Assembly: GCA_900618425.1 (NCBI GenBank)
Contig: UZAN01039958.1
Span: 41,393-78,917, forward strand
Direction of reading: 5' to 3'
DNA length: 37,525 bases
Source: Echinostoma caproni
Lineage: Eukaryota; Platyhelminthes; Trematoda; Plagiorchiida; Echinostomatidae
In this document: piece by piece, positions 1 to 13,500 of the stretch
How positions within the stretch are numbered: position 1 is the stretch's first letter
Layout of the letters: each line of letters starts with the position of its first letter
Position numbers and translations under genes: made by a program
Notes under the pieces: generated by a model
Databases searched by the model: none
Told to the model about the DNA's origin: nothing
The model's input: the letters and a program-made list of their open reading frames with translations, nothing else

Positions 1-32
1 TTTTTTTTCAAGCAGAAGACGGCATACGAGAT
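1..32 (+). other. Illumina P7 adapter contamination at contig end
   Basis: Eight T are followed at 9-32 by the complete 24-nt Illumina P7 flow-cell adapter, beginning caagcagaagacggcat and ending cgagat. A full match is not plausible as biology. The bases just after it (gagactcg) could be an index read, but the usual downstream adapter bases do not follow, so I mark only the 24 nt. This is an untrimmed library artefact and the true genomic end lies downstream. Confidence 0.95.
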
Positions 33-1011
33 GAGACTCGTTTGATCTGACGCATTTTATTCAGGACGTGAATTCAATCCGACTACGAAGGACAGTGCTA
101 CGATCGGTTCAACACTAGGCCGTTGTTTGCATACGTCTTTGTGTCAATGCTACAACATAACATCCTCTGTGTTTCAACTGAAAATGCAAGCCATACGAAA
201 TGTTTCACGGACGATAATGGTAATCCCAATGCAAACATTCAACCGCATGCATCCGAAAACTCGCGTAAAACTAAGTACAGAATGCATTCTGAGATTGTTT
301 ACCTGATATTCATCTCGATTAGTTCTTTGGTGCATCCTCGGGGGTGGAGTGGATTTCTTCATCCGAGGCCCCGGCAAAGCTAAAGCCCGAACGAATATCT
401 TTCGGTTGCACAGGGGGGATCCAATGTTTGTATAGCTAGCACCTCGACTGTGCATAGAGTGTTAAACCGAAGGTGTTTCGGCAGAGATGATGGCGTGTGG
501 TAAATGGTGCGGAATGCCTGATTAACACTGAATGTGTGTCGTGTCCCCAGTATATTGAGAACAACTGCGTGGCAAACAAGCTTGTTTTCAGTTTTTTCGT
601 CATCATGTCATTACACAACATTAAATATGACTAATAATAAGAACAAAACAGGGAGTGAGAGATCCGAGTCCTAATGATTCAACTGTGGCTCAAATCGTTG
701 TTGAGTGTGTTTAGCTGAAATTTATCACAGTGTGAGAAGTTCAGGTGTTTGCACATGTGTTGGCGTGGGTAAAGTGGCCCAGGGGAGATTAAGTGTGTGC
801 ACGAATTTCTTCTGGGCGTACAAGGGGGGGGAGGGTTGAATTCGAATACTTACAACTTCGGTCGTGGCTAAGATTCGATGCTTCACTGCTCGCGATTACC
901 TACATCGAACCTTATAAATCGGTCGAAACGCGCTTGCCACATCCACCGAGTGATTTGACCCAACGAGATGTGAACACATCACGCTTGTAACAGGTTTTAT
1001 TGTTCCAGTCC
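33..1011. other. Unassigned non-coding stretch
   Basis: I find no recognisable gene, RNA or element here. Short open frames on both strands lack any family resemblance and overlap one another. The first part may still be affected by the adapter-bearing read at the contig end. Confidence 0.5.
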
Positions 1012-3130
1012 TCAGCCAAGACGGGCGATGTTCACGATGTACCCAGTTCCATAGGAACAAGTGAATGAATATACACAGAATGAAGCTGGCACTCTATCCT
1101 TCAGTCGGAAACACATGATTGGTTTAGATGTGAATATAGCTTTGAATTGTGCAGCGTAAAGTGTTCTGCTTACTGCATTTGTTAGCTCTATTTGAAGGAC
1201 TTCTGCCTCCGTATCTCCATTGAACGGCAGGTGCACATAGACAGACTTCTTCGCTGCTCTTATTTCCTTTGGCCGTTCCTCGAGTTCTAGCATTGTCCTA
1301 TCGTATTGCTGGGGACGTAGTGAAATTCATGCGCAGTTCGGCTGTTGTAAACGTTTGGTGCAATGCTTGATTGATCCGTGGTGTAAGCCGTGTTATTCCC
1401 TTTCAATGGTAGTTGCAAGTAGAGTGATTTCTTGTTGACGATGTACATAATCGGTCGCGCTGGTATCTCCGTCAGATGTTAATCTATGAATTTATCCGGA
1501 TAATCATTCCCTCGAAGGAAGTTTTTGATGTGTTCAGTTTCTTCGGCTACGGCATTGTGATAGCAACTTTTACGTGCCCCCAAAACTAGGCATCGCATCA
1601 AATTTCTCTTTTGTTTCGATGGCACAAAGCTATTGAAATTCACATATTGTCCCAATCATGTAGGTTTCCTGTATACGGTTCTCTGGATAGTTTCTTATGG
1701 GTTTCGGATTAGTAAAACATCCAGGAAAGGGATTCGATCATTGTACTCTTTCTCAATAGTGAATTTGATTGAGTTGTGGCTTGCGTTGAAAGTCTCCAGC
1801 TCGGAATAAATGTATGTTGTTTGATTTGTTATGAAAAATATATCATCCATGTATCGGCATTACACACCGAATTTGTGTAGAGTGTCTTTTAAGGTTGTGC
1901 TCTCGAGTTTCCCCACTAATGTGTCCGCCAACAATGGTCCCAGCGGAGATCTCATTGCGACTCCTTCCTTTTTTTGGTAGATTCGATCACTGAACAGGAA
2001 CTGGACGCCAAAATGTGCACGGAAGCAGAAGCTCTTTCAGACCGGGAATTTGTGTTCCGATTTCCATAGGAATTCTCATAGGAATTCGATAGTCTCTAGA
2101 ACTGTGACTTTCGAGCACTGGGTAGTCACATCCAGAGAGTGCATTGTTTGTGATGAAATGGTAATGTTTTTGACCTGTTCGACGAATTCCAATGTGTCCT
2201 GCAAACTGTTGGCGGAGATTCGTTGTTTGGCGGGTTCGAGTAGTCGCACTAACCATTTGGCCGTTGCATAATTTGTGGAGTTCGACATATCCAAGAATGG
2301 CCTAACTGGTTAATCCGGTTTGTTTACCTTTGGGAGGCCATATAATCGTGGTTTTGTCGAGCCTCGTGGTTTTGGAAGATATATGGTTACCGTCTATCAG
2401 GGACTTTTAGTACTTCGTCATTTGCTGTTCGATCAGTTCTGTTTTGTCTTTCTTCTCCGTATCCTCCCGAAATTTACTCCCGTCTGCTAGGATAGCGTTC
2501 ATTTTCTCTAGGTAATCCTCTCTTTTCATGGGAGCAATCCCGACTCCATTGTCTGGTCTAGTAATAAGTAGTTTCGGATTCTGTTTTTCAACTCTTTTAG
2601 TTTCTCTAGGTGTTCCAATGTCAGGATACTTCGTGTTCCTGCTTCTGTTTGTGATATCGTTGTGCTCTGTTGACTGGCGTACATTTTAGAATATTCAGGT
2701 CCTCACTGGATACAATATTTTGATCTGTCGTTTGGTTGTACGGAATCTCAAACAACACGTCCACTTCCAATCTGTCCGTTCTCCGTCTTGGGCAGCAGAA
2801 TTGTGGTCCAAGTGATAGGATTTCGATTTCGGTCTAGGTTCATGTTTGAGAAGTTACGCACACATTTTTCTTTCTGATCTTGAAAATTACTAAAAGGTTT
2901 TGATTTAGAAATACCAGGTAATAATTTGAGCCGCCTCTTTTGAGCACATTTTGTGACCACTTGGTTAAGCATCGATTAGAATATGACTTTTTCCTGTTCG
3001 GAAAGTAACTTCATCGAGCACTCCCTTTAAGCAATATTCCTTTCAATTTGCATGATTCTTTTACGATAGATGTCTAGCTGATTTAGGCTGTGACATTTCA
3101 ATGAGCTATTGTTCAGTTCAATATGATGAC
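1012..3130 (-). mobile_element. Decayed Penelope-like retroelement, nearly full-length ORF
   Basis: Read on the minus strand from about 3130 downward, the region gives the domain order of a Penelope-like element (PLE). There is an N-terminal helical, lysine-rich part (about 3130-2750). A segment PKLLITRPDNGVGIAPM follows at about 2580-2525. The RT motif YGLPKVNKP lies at 2312-2343. An RYMDDIFF catalytic block has its YMDD at 1842-1853. The C-terminal tail contains VYVHLPFNGDTEAEVL and VYSFTCSYGTGYI at about 1240-1030, the start of a GIY-YIG endonuclease. The total of about 2.1 kb fits the usual PLE ORF. The frame is broken by several stops and shifts; for example a stop sits just before the RYMDD block. 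It is therefore a dead copy. The RT and endonuclease assignments rest on motifs known for the family. Confidence 0.82.
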
Positions 3131-5480
3131 GGCGTGAATGTTTCCAATATTCCTTGGGATAAGTAGTTGATTGACTGCATTCTCTGATCAATTCAGTTGT
3201 TCCGTTTGCATCGGCAAGGCGAATGGTGAACTTCAGCTATTGATTCAATTCCTTGACCATCCCGGACTCTTTGGTAGATCTCAGTAAATTAAAAAATGTC
3301 CATTGGAACATTGAAAACAAAGTCCGGTAGGCGAAGCCTTTGGTGGTGTGGTGTTCTGTTTCAACAAATCGACTAAACCAAATGGACCGAATTAAGCCAA
3401 GTTTGATCCCACCTGAATCGACAAATCTTTGTCTGTCGTATCTAGATTTTTCTTTTCGCCTTGACGGGGAAAGTCGACACATGAATTGAAACCCGTAAAA
3501 CACCACGTGATAAGTAAGAAATGGGAATTAAGGCCCATAATTACTCTGAATCATTGAGTGCTGGAGGCTTTTTTCTTTGTTATAAAGCAGAAGCAGAAGA
3601 TCTCAATCAATTTAGATTAAAACAGGACCAAGGGTGTTTGCACGATTAACTCATAAATTCTGAAGGGTGAACCACGAAAGTTTGTGCGGAGGTGTAGCCA
3701 CCGACACCGGGTCAACTATTGCTTTCGATACCAGTCAGTTATTGCTCAATTTCGGGTAAACTTGTAGCACTGATCCTATCCAGGCCATTCTCAGTACAAG
3801 TCGAGTAACCCCGTGCTAGCCGACGGATTAGTGTAGTTCTGATAGGGAAGGAGAAAGTATGTAAAGTATACCTCCTAGTTCTTGAGACTTCGACTGGACG
3901 AGTTTTCTCTCATGAGTATTGTACTTTGAAATCACTCATGCGTTAACTATTTACAACTGTTGCTGTTTGATATGTTACGATTCCCACAGTACAGTGTTCA
4001 CCGCAGAACATGCACATAAGGAAGTTAAAAGGGAATAAACAATCAAGGCTCACAGTGGGAGAGGAATATGGGATAAATGATGCGACATTTTACTCCACCA
4101 GGTCTCCACGACACTGCATTCAGGTTGTAATGCATCATAGTTTAAACCAGGCTTCGACAATTTCAATGGAGTGGCATCCACACATAAATTGCGTGTGAAT
4201 ACCTGAATGTCGATCGTTTTAGCAGAGACCAGGATGTGGAGATGCGAGAACTTGGATGTGTGAGGTCAGATCACGTCGAAAGCTAATTCAAGCTTCACTT
4301 TGTGACCCGCGTATACTAGATGACCGAGAATAGCAATTCCCGTGATACCTTGAACCACCATGTGCATGGTGCTGTTCAATCCATTGGGATAGCTGTGTCA
4401 ACGTTCGGCCAATACGTGTTGTGCTACAGACAAAACTGTGAATGAACAGATCACGTTTATTCGACAACTGTGAAAACCAGGTCAAAACAAGATCTTCCAC
4501 CGTTGATGAGCGCTTGTCTGAATTAGGTACTGTTTGGTTAAGTGAACTTATGAACTGTCTTCAACCACCAGATATAAATAAACTTAAATCAGTGATTTTG
4601 ATCCCACCACCGTTGGCACAGTTTCAGCGTGCACTCGTTTCATGTTAGTGGTTCGTAATTCAAATCTCACCCTGGCAAGTGAATATAAACCAGTGGTGTG
4701 CACTGACAAGGTCGAAACCTGCGTACAATGAAAAATGAGTTTATGATCTATTGCGTGAGCTGAGAATTATGCGTGAATGGTCGACAACTTCAATCAAGAA
4801 GAAAACGGCTGCCGAATCGGGAGTTGGATTCAATTTGAATGGTCCAATCTTTTTCACCATATAAACATGAAATTCACTTTAAAGGAAGGAGTTAAGGATG
4901 GCATTGTTTTTCTTGAAATCTGATTTAGGCCTCAGACAGACGGTTCCATTCGGAAAGGAATCTATAAAATACCGAACTGGAGTGTACAACACATTCATTT
5001 AAATATCACTATTTCACTCAGGCAGAAAACAAAGCCATCATTTGTGTTGTGTGAATAGGGCACATGTGACCTGATTAATGTGGGATTATCCTATTTGTGT
5101 GATGTTTTCCATCGAAACAATTATTTATAGAACAATCACTGACGCTGTCTCACGAGACGCTCTTTCGACTGAACTGCGTGACGATGCAGCAAAGACGTTA
5201 CAATGACGGGGAGATTGAATGGGAAACCGATAACCTTTGCGGACGATAACACCTCACAAGTCATAACATTATTTGCTTTCTAAACCGATTCGGCGCTTGC
5301 CACTCAAAAGCAAGGTTCCCACACCCTCTGCATTGTGTTCTCACCCTTTGGGATTAACATTGTGTCTCAACACCACTTGTAACCACATTTGAGTTGTTTT
5401 GTGCGTTCACTCTGTCTTAGTCACTCACATATATGATGTGAACGGGACCTCAAAACGGTGATTGGACAATTGTGTGTGTT
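3131..5480. other. Upstream intergenic DNA, mostly unassigned
   Basis: No gene is recognised. The first few hundred bases may continue the 5' end of the Penelope-like element, but no family motif confirms this. A tRNA-like, SINE-type relic lies near 4600-4690. The remainder is unremarkable AT-rich DNA leading into the promoter of the micro-exon gene. Confidence 0.45.
4600..4690 (+). repeat. Degenerate tRNA-derived SINE-like relic
   Basis: A box-A-like tggcacagtttcagcgtg is followed after tRNA-like spacing by a box-B-like segment (gtaattcaaatctcacc). The word catgttagtggttcg recurs in altered form at 6228-6248 (catgctagtggtttg, then gtggttcgatg), suggesting a dispersed family. The match is weak and judged by eye. 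Confidence 0.3.
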
Positions 5481-5601
5481 TGCGCGCGCGCACGTGATAC
5501 AGTGTGCTCTACTTACACAGCGTCGTCTTATTGGTTCCCTTTGAGTTATATAATCACCAAAAACTGATAGCCACAGACCATTTCTACGTTTTTGCCTCAA
5601 C
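5481..5601 (+). promoter_or_regulatory. Core promoter and short 5' UTR of the micro-exon gene
   Basis: A TATA box (tatataa, 5547-5553) lies 49 nt upstream of the ATG at 5602, so transcription should start near 5578-5585 and leave a 5' UTR of only about 20 nt. An inverted CCAAT-like attgg is at 5530-5534. A 12-bp alternating GC palindrome (tgcgcgcgcgca, 5481-5492) overlaps a cacgtg E-box (5491-5496). The leader before the ATG (tttgcctcaac) has no upstream ATG. Positions are seen in the sequence; promoter function is inferred from spacing. Confidence 0.6.
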
Positions 5602-5647
5602 ATGAAATTACAGTTGGTGTTCGTCATCTGTTGTCTGGTTTTGTTCG
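5602..5647 (+). CDS. MEG exon 1: start codon and signal peptide
   Basis: The exon runs from an ATG to a perfect donor, ttcg|gtaagt. It encodes MKLQLVFVICCLVLF plus the first base of a Gly codon, so the intron is in phase 1. The Lys-2 followed by a Leu/Val/Ile/Cys-rich core is a classic cleavable signal peptide; cleavage is likely near the Gly or within the next exon. The start is supported by the TATA box 49 nt upstream and by the absence of any earlier ATG in the leader. Confidence 0.9.
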
Positions 5648-8600
5648 GTAAGTGTCACTCTAACCCGATGGTATAACCTTTGAAATTTGAAGTGTTTGTT
5701 TTAGATCGTTAGACGAAAAAAAACGTTACAGTCTGAGCGTGTTCACATGTTTGTGTGTGTTTGTGTTCTCAAACAGAATGCCCAGCTAATCTGTGTCGAT
5801 TCAGATCGAAGTGAGCGTTCGTTCTGAGTGTCTGAACACGCTCTGTAAAGAACGACCAGTAGGCATGAAACACAGTGGTTGATGTAGTAATATGTAGTAG
5901 AAGAAAGAGGTTCCAGCTGCTCACGCTGTACACTCGGTCGAGATTTTAAATATTTTATTTTCCATTCCCATTTGTTATGTTTGTGGGGAAAGTTCTATCG
6001 ATTGTGAATAATTATCTTGACTGCGAGAACATGCTAGAAACATTTCAGCTGGTGGGACCGTTTGGGTTTTGATTACAGTTGACAAGCCGCATAGTATTGT
6101 TTTAAATAAGAAACTATGTAGGCCAACTGAACTGAGTCTATGTGAAAAAGACATCGAAACAAACGTGAACTGTGGTTTCCAATTACCTCTGATGTGAGCT
6201 GATCGATACACAAAATTATCTCTTCCATGCTAGTGGTTTGTGGTTCGATGCGCGGGAGGAACGGTGAATACATGCCAATGATTAGTTTCCCAACACAGAA
6301 ACTAGAGTATAGTGTTTCTAGAGTGCATGTGCATGGCAAAATGGAGGAGCTAATATGTCGTGCGTGATACCCTACTCTGAATAATTATCGGTTAAAATTA
6401 GACAATGTGAGATGAATGACTTAACAGTTCTACAGTATAGCTTTCTTCAGTAACTTTCGGTATCGAATGGCAGGAGAGGAGGTTGAAGCTATTCAAATTT
6501 GATCAGGAAAGTGACAGTGGAGGTGTGATAGGATATTGGAAGGATTTATCGGCCGTGTTGGGACTCAAACATTCAGCTGATGTTTTTGATGTGGTGGGAA
6601 TCTCATTCACTTTCACACGATCGCTAGGAGTTAATGGATCTATCTCTATCGCTCATCAAATTATACATACATTCCTCATTTATTGAAACCCTTTTGCAAG
6701 TTATTTATCAAACGAGGCTTATCACAAGCTCTACAGTCTCTAACAGCAAGTGCTTCGATCACTTAGAGTTGGTGGAGATTTCCAAACCGCAAAGTGAAAC
6801 CAAACGAAAGACTCTCAATTAAATTATTTGATTGAAACACCCTAGATTCCGATATCACTAAGATGAATTGTTGCCGGACGTGCAAGTGAATGCATCTTCC
6901 ACGTAACAGGATTCAACTCAATGTGTGGGAGTTATTCACAATAAATCAGGGTCATTTGAGTTCATCCGTTGCGTCTCATACAGCGGACGGAGGTGGTGTT
7001 CCATCGGTTCAAGTGGCTTTCATTGGTCATTTCGAAGTCCCACGTTTGATGCTGAAACTCTGTCAATGCAACTCACGTCTTCACAGAACACCCACTCCAT
7101 GAGTTTCCTGTGTGATTAACCCCTCTCTGTGGCCAGGTGGTAGGTTGGCGGACTCCTTAATACAGATACAATTTGCTCGTTCTATTGATACGTAAAATTT
7201 CCCTTCAGAACTATTCAATGGAACCTTTGATTCAGATATGATTTCTATGACCCACTGTGCTACATTTCCTTCATTTAGGTGTGAAGAATTCGAAGGGTAA
7301 GTTTTGCAATCCATAAAATACACTTGATGAAAAAAATGTCCGAGTCAAACGTAACTTTTTGCTCTCGTTACTTTAGAAACACCAAGGGAATCAAATTCAT
7401 TTCGTCAGTAATTTGGTTAGCTCCAATTTCGTCAAACCGCCGTCCGGTGGTGTGGGGTTGAGACTATTCCTGAGAGTTCAATTNAGAGTTCAATTATCCC
7501 TGCCTGGTTAATCAGCATGTCATTGGAATGAGTGAACCCAGGGGGCAATTCGGATCCCAATATATATAACTGGGATTCAATATTCGGTCTTTCTTTTTGG
7601 TAAACAATGGAGCAATGTTAAGTGACAGTATACGTTTGCTTTAAGTCTGTCCTGTGAAAGAACGTTGGCAAACTTGAAGGAAACCACATGCTTTTCCGTG
7701 ACCTTTGCCCACTGTTTACAAGCGTACAAACGTACCATTAAAGCATTCTTTGTGATAAAAATAAATACAATAACAAATGGAGGAATCACGAACCTTGTTT
7801 AGAAAGCCCTCTCCAACACACACAAATATGAATTCAAAAAGAGAAGTACAAACTGACTTCCAGATCTCACGAATTATACTACACTTCCACTTTACTAGTT
7901 GATAAAGACAGCTTAACTCATGATAGATTCAACTTCAACTGACTGGACACCGGGCCCTAGTGGCTTCCAAATTTCTACCCGGTTTTGGAATCACGTTTTA
8001 ACTGAATAACTAACTAACTAACTAACTAACTATTGAGACGTCTTCCATTGACGCCTGTTCAACACTTTTGACTAGCTGAAACAAGGGTTAAAAGAATGGA
8101 CGCTTCGAGTAGTTGAGAACAGAAGAACTGGCGAGCAATGGGGTTACAGAATGCCTGGAACGAGCGAAGTCAGATGTGACTGACATAAAGAAAAATTTCC
8201 CCGCAGTACATCAGTGTATTGGAACCGGTCTTTCCGAATCTCAAACCGTTTTATGTTTGAGATTCGAGGTATTTGATGCAAACAGTCATTCACGAAGTTG
8301 TTTAGAAGGTAATATCCTCAACTCGATAAAACCTGTAATCTTGAATGTTCAATAATTATGCGCATCATGCTCAATTGAAATCCTTTTATTTTGTTTTATT
8401 CTGATCCTCGCAGCGATTGACTGTAAGTCTATATTACTCAATGGAGAAAAACCATATCCAATTTGTGTGCATCCTCATTTACCACGTGTGTCGCCTGTTT
8501 CAATGGAAGACCGTCTCTATGTGTGTGATCGCAATACAAATGACATGCAGGTGGATCAGATCTTGACTATGCGGGGTCGAAGACATATGTCGCCTAGTGG

Positions 8601-10537
8601 TTTTCGACAATCGAGGCTTACGTAGTCTGGCCCAAGTGGAATAAAGTGAGCGGGGTTAGTAATCTAGAAGCAAGTCGTCGGATGTTTGGAAATACCTCAA
8701 ACAAGAACTCGCTATTGCACCGATTCCAGCTCAATAGGCTTCGTAGTTTAGGACACGTGTTACGTATTCCCGACGGTCGCCTACCGCAGCGCGCCTTATT
8801 CACAGAGGCTGTTGCAGGCTGGAGAAAGCCACGTGGAGGCCAACAGAGGAAGTGGGTACGAGGCATGAAGAAATGCACAGGGCGGTTAGGTAGAGTAGGT
8901 GTCTCTCATCTTCCGGGTTGGGGTCCAAACGACTCTGAAACCGCATGGTTAGAGACACTGAAGTTCATGGCTGCGAACCGACCGCAATGGCAATCATGCT
9001 GTCTTATCAGGCTAAAATGCTTCAAATAGTATGTGTGCTTAGTCGGACTGTGTACTCTGTGTGTGAACCATAGAGGTCCGCTTTCTTTTCCTGTCCAGAA
9101 AAAAGGTCTAATCCCTATTCTCTTTACTCATTCCCATCTACCTTGCATGCAATGTGAGTTTGGTAGCGATCAGTGAAGTTCGCTTCACTGTATTACACTG
9201 TACAATGACGGTGATGCTAATGAAATGGATCAGAGCCAATATGGACGTGTTTGACAGATTCGCTGGTGCCTAACGAGCCTCATTCATTGACTCTTGGCTT
9301 GATGGTCTCAGATGACTGCATGCACAAACTCAGCAATAATCCATGTTAATCCGTAGGTAAAAAATGATGATATTCATCTACTCCAACTGAAACGAATTAA
9401 CTGCACGAGCAAAAACACCATGGGGTTAGAAGCGAGTTTATAGTAGTGCAGTTTTCAGTCTCCCTAGGGAAAGACATTAGTAGTTACTTTAATTGTAGTA
9501 AGTAACACCAACTTTAAAGACCCTTTTCGCAGAAGAATGTTGTCCATTCAGGAGGACGTGGTCGTGGTTACACAGAATATTGTGACTTTTTTGTTCTCTT
9601 GGTGTTGAGATGGGTAATTCGTTTCAAGGATATGACTGTTCGGCCAGTCGGTATGAAGACCGTAACCCGAATATATTGTGGACAGAAACCTCTGATGAAA
9701 CATAAACTTAACATAGTGACGAGCACACACATTTGAATTATCTTGTCACGTATGACGGCCTTTTTAACTGTTATATCGGTGTTAATGAGTTTGTGGAACG
9801 GTTTTCGATGATGAAAAATCGAAATTCCGGGAAATCTGACAAGTTTTACCGATTATACTCATACCGATAGTGAGTAAATTGCTACGCTCCTTTGCAAACA
9901 TGATAACAATCTCATCTACGCGTTTGTAGACTCCAAGTTGAGTATTGCTAGAGACTGAATCATTTCCAAATTTGACGAATGGAGCCTGAATACTGCACCA
10001 ATAGTCGCTCGCAAAACTATTTGCGGTGTAATTCTCTTTAATAAAGTTTTTTTACTTAGAGTGAAGTATGGGTAGAATATGGAAGAGATACAGGGACAAT
10101 CCATTTAATACTTTACAGGAAATCGTACCTACCTGATTTTGAGGTTGTACCAAAAACACCGTCTCGTTCTGTCAGACATAGCTAGTACTGAAAATTGTCG
10201 TATAACCACCACTTAGCCTTTACAAAGCGCATCCAGTATCCGATACTGAGAATATCTGGAAGGATGTATCTGACTTTTGAATATCACTAAACGTTTGACT
10301 TGGTTATATTCCCTAAAATAATCATGATTCATAGTAGCATAGTAGGCTATTGATGTTCCACTATCGAGCGCTCAAAATTCAGCTAAAAGAGTTGTTTATA
10401 TCACTGCAACAACATTTGGGTCGCTCGAAAGTTGCACATTTCACATACTCATTAGAACTCACAAAATTGTTCGTTAAATCACAATCACAAATATTTGCTT
10501 ATTTTTCATTGTATAGTTTCACCTTATGGTAAGCCAN

Positions 10538-10589
<52 letters not shown>

Positions 10590-13500
10590 AGAGCGAGAGA
10601 GAGAGTTGTGTCCGTTCAAACAGATCTACTTTTGGCAGCTGCGCAACATTTTCATGCAATTCAGATGAATTATGCCCTTCAGAATCCTTTGTTCCTGGTT
10701 ATGTATTGTAAATTTTGTCGCTATGGTGTTCCGATTAGTTAATTGCAAGACTTGACAGCTAAGAAAAATCAGATATAATACACTCGTTTTATCCTTTATC
10801 GGATGAGTAAAATCCTAGTCCATCAGACTACGCACAACTCCAGATCGGCCGCCATTCAGAAATATTCAATGCAAACTCAATAGGTATCAGGTATCCGAGG
10901 AATGTACTGAAAACAATTATCTAGATGCACTTTGACCCACTTTGCATGGTAACTAACTTTCAAGCTGATTAAGTAAGCAATCGTTGCATTATCCGTGGGT
11001 AGGTGTATAAAACCGTGCAGGTTGTCAATCAAAGCTACCTACGTTGATGATGAAGGATTTATTGGCCATCAACAAGAGAGGCTGTTTTTATTCCAAATCT
11101 GATCACGTTCAAATAAATATTTTTCAAATTATTCAGGAATAAAGTATTCGGCACTCAGATGTGAAGAACTTACTACGTACCCATCAGCAAAATGGGCTAA
11201 TTTTTGGGTGTTTCATTTTCTGCACCCGGAATCCGAATACCCTTGTTTTGCAAATTGCTATTTTAACTACTCACCAATAGTAACAAATGTGCCACCGACT
11301 TCGGATTAATCAAACTAATCTAAATCACTTTCATCCATTTCGTTGATAGATGACGGTAAGTCTCGGGTCACTCGTACTCTTGCATTTTATTTACTTATTT
11401 TTCTTTTATCATAACAACATGATAGGCATTATCCAATAAGTTATTTTTATACAGAGCACGCGTTTCAACGCTCTACTATTGGTTGCCATCTTATGAAAAT
11501 ATCTCTTTTTGTTTCCTTTTATATTTTATTGAATATACAAATGTACAGTCAATTTTCAGGAGGGGGACTGTGACAATTCAAAGGCTGCCTAGAGAAATAC
11601 AGAAATATGGAAGACGGGGGCGGTGGAGCGGTTTAACCCCGAGTCATCGGGTGACTGTTTGATGACCTTTACCACCAGGCCACTACCGGGTGCCAAGAAT
11701 GGTAGCACAACACCAAGGATCATCAAAATATCAATGAAAAAGAGATTCCGGTTTTACAAATATGCTAACCTCTGAGTGGTTGACCTCATTAGTTGAACGC
11801 TAAGTGAAATCTCATGGGTGAAGCAAACCGGATGTATCTCTCAACGTTTGGGAGTGAGAAGAGGAGGTGGACAGATGATGTGCTACGGCAGTTCGGACAG
11901 TCCTGCAGATACTTGACCACTACGGAAAGTACATTGTCGGTGTTCGAATACCGTTGTCTAGGTCGCATTGCAAGAGTTTGTGGAGTAATTGGACGAGCAA
12001 TGCTGAGGTTCGGTGTCGACTTTTAGGTAGTCGCGGTCGTCCACTGAAGCAGGTAGTCAACCTCTGTAGATTACGTTGGTTGGGGCATGTGTTACGCATG
12101 TCACCAAATAGGTTGTCACGGTTAGCGATGTTCGCCGAGGTAGGTAGTGGATGGAAGAAAGTCAAGCGTGGTCGAGTGAGGACATGGCATGAGGCTACGA
12201 AAATTCCAAACAGAAGACTGGGTCCCATCGGTCTCGTTAGGCTCCCTGGCTGGGAACCCCGAGATGATGTTCACCGATGGTTAGAGACACTGAGTGATAT
12301 GGCTGACTGTAGTAAACAGTGACATTTATACACCTACTCATTATAGTCCTAACACCATCCTATGTGAATTCTCTATCTTCTACTTTAATTAGGTTTTATT
12401 ATTCCAATATTCATCCTCCTCTTTTATCCGAATGGTTGCAAAAACTGAGACTAAAACTGAATGGTTTAGTTGTATTACATTGTACGGTGCTGATTGGAAC
12501 AAAACAAAAAGATGCTATTTTTCAGAACTCGTTTGAACTGGTCCCGAAGGATGAATATTTTTGATTAGCGTACGAGTGATTAGGTGGCAATGGTGGAGCA
12601 ATCTACCAAACTGAACAAATAACGTGACGTATTTGTCAAGGATCTAAAGGGGGAGGTTTCCACACACACACACACAGCTGATGGCTCATCATTATTATTC
12701 TTGATTATATCCAATAAATCGAATAAATAAATTAGGTTATAGTCCAAATTAATACACATATTATAGATACATCGTTGATAAATCATTGCAAACAGTTGCG
12801 AATCAAAATGAGCAAAATTCCTTTTCGCCGAATTTGATCAAAAGAAAAGGCATATGAAAAAAGTGGATAATGTCCACCGCATCACGAGATAATCTTAGCA
12901 AATATACATGTGGATCATGTGGGATAAGATGTGTTTTGCCCCTAGTGCACTGCATACTTCGGTTCCCCTGTACCCAACAAGATACGTGTATATACTAATG
13001 CGATTAGCTTGAACTCGTCTGATACCGGTAGAGCATTGTGTTTGTTTAGTGTACATAGACAACGGGTACGATTATAGTTAGATATGTTGCTGTGAATCGA
13101 ATAGTGAACACTTTTGTATATGAATTTTTTTCTATTATGAAATGTGTTTTCGAATTCGGTATTCAGTTGCCATCAACTTCATGCTCAATCGTGTATTAAC
13201 TTGCCGCGTTCCATGGTCGGAATTAAATGCGTGGGTTTTATAAGCTGAAATGTTCACTACCGACAAGTGTTGAGAACATGAAGTAACTCAGGATCCGTAC
13301 AAAATAACATAACAAAACTGTCTAAAATCCTCTCTCTGTCAATTTCCTTAACAGTCAATGGTGAGTCACGGTTGTTGTTTTGATCCGATATGCATGCAGT
13401 GCACTGCCTCTCCTGCAATGACTAAATTGTGCAAACTTATTTTTATTTTTGTATGCTATTATAGGGAAATTGAACAAGAAGTTCCCGTGACAAAGTTGAA

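Noticed and set aside
7124..7150. tRNA box-A-like tggccaggtgg at 7131-7141
   Set aside because: No box B at the right distance, so neither a tRNA nor a SINE call is supported.
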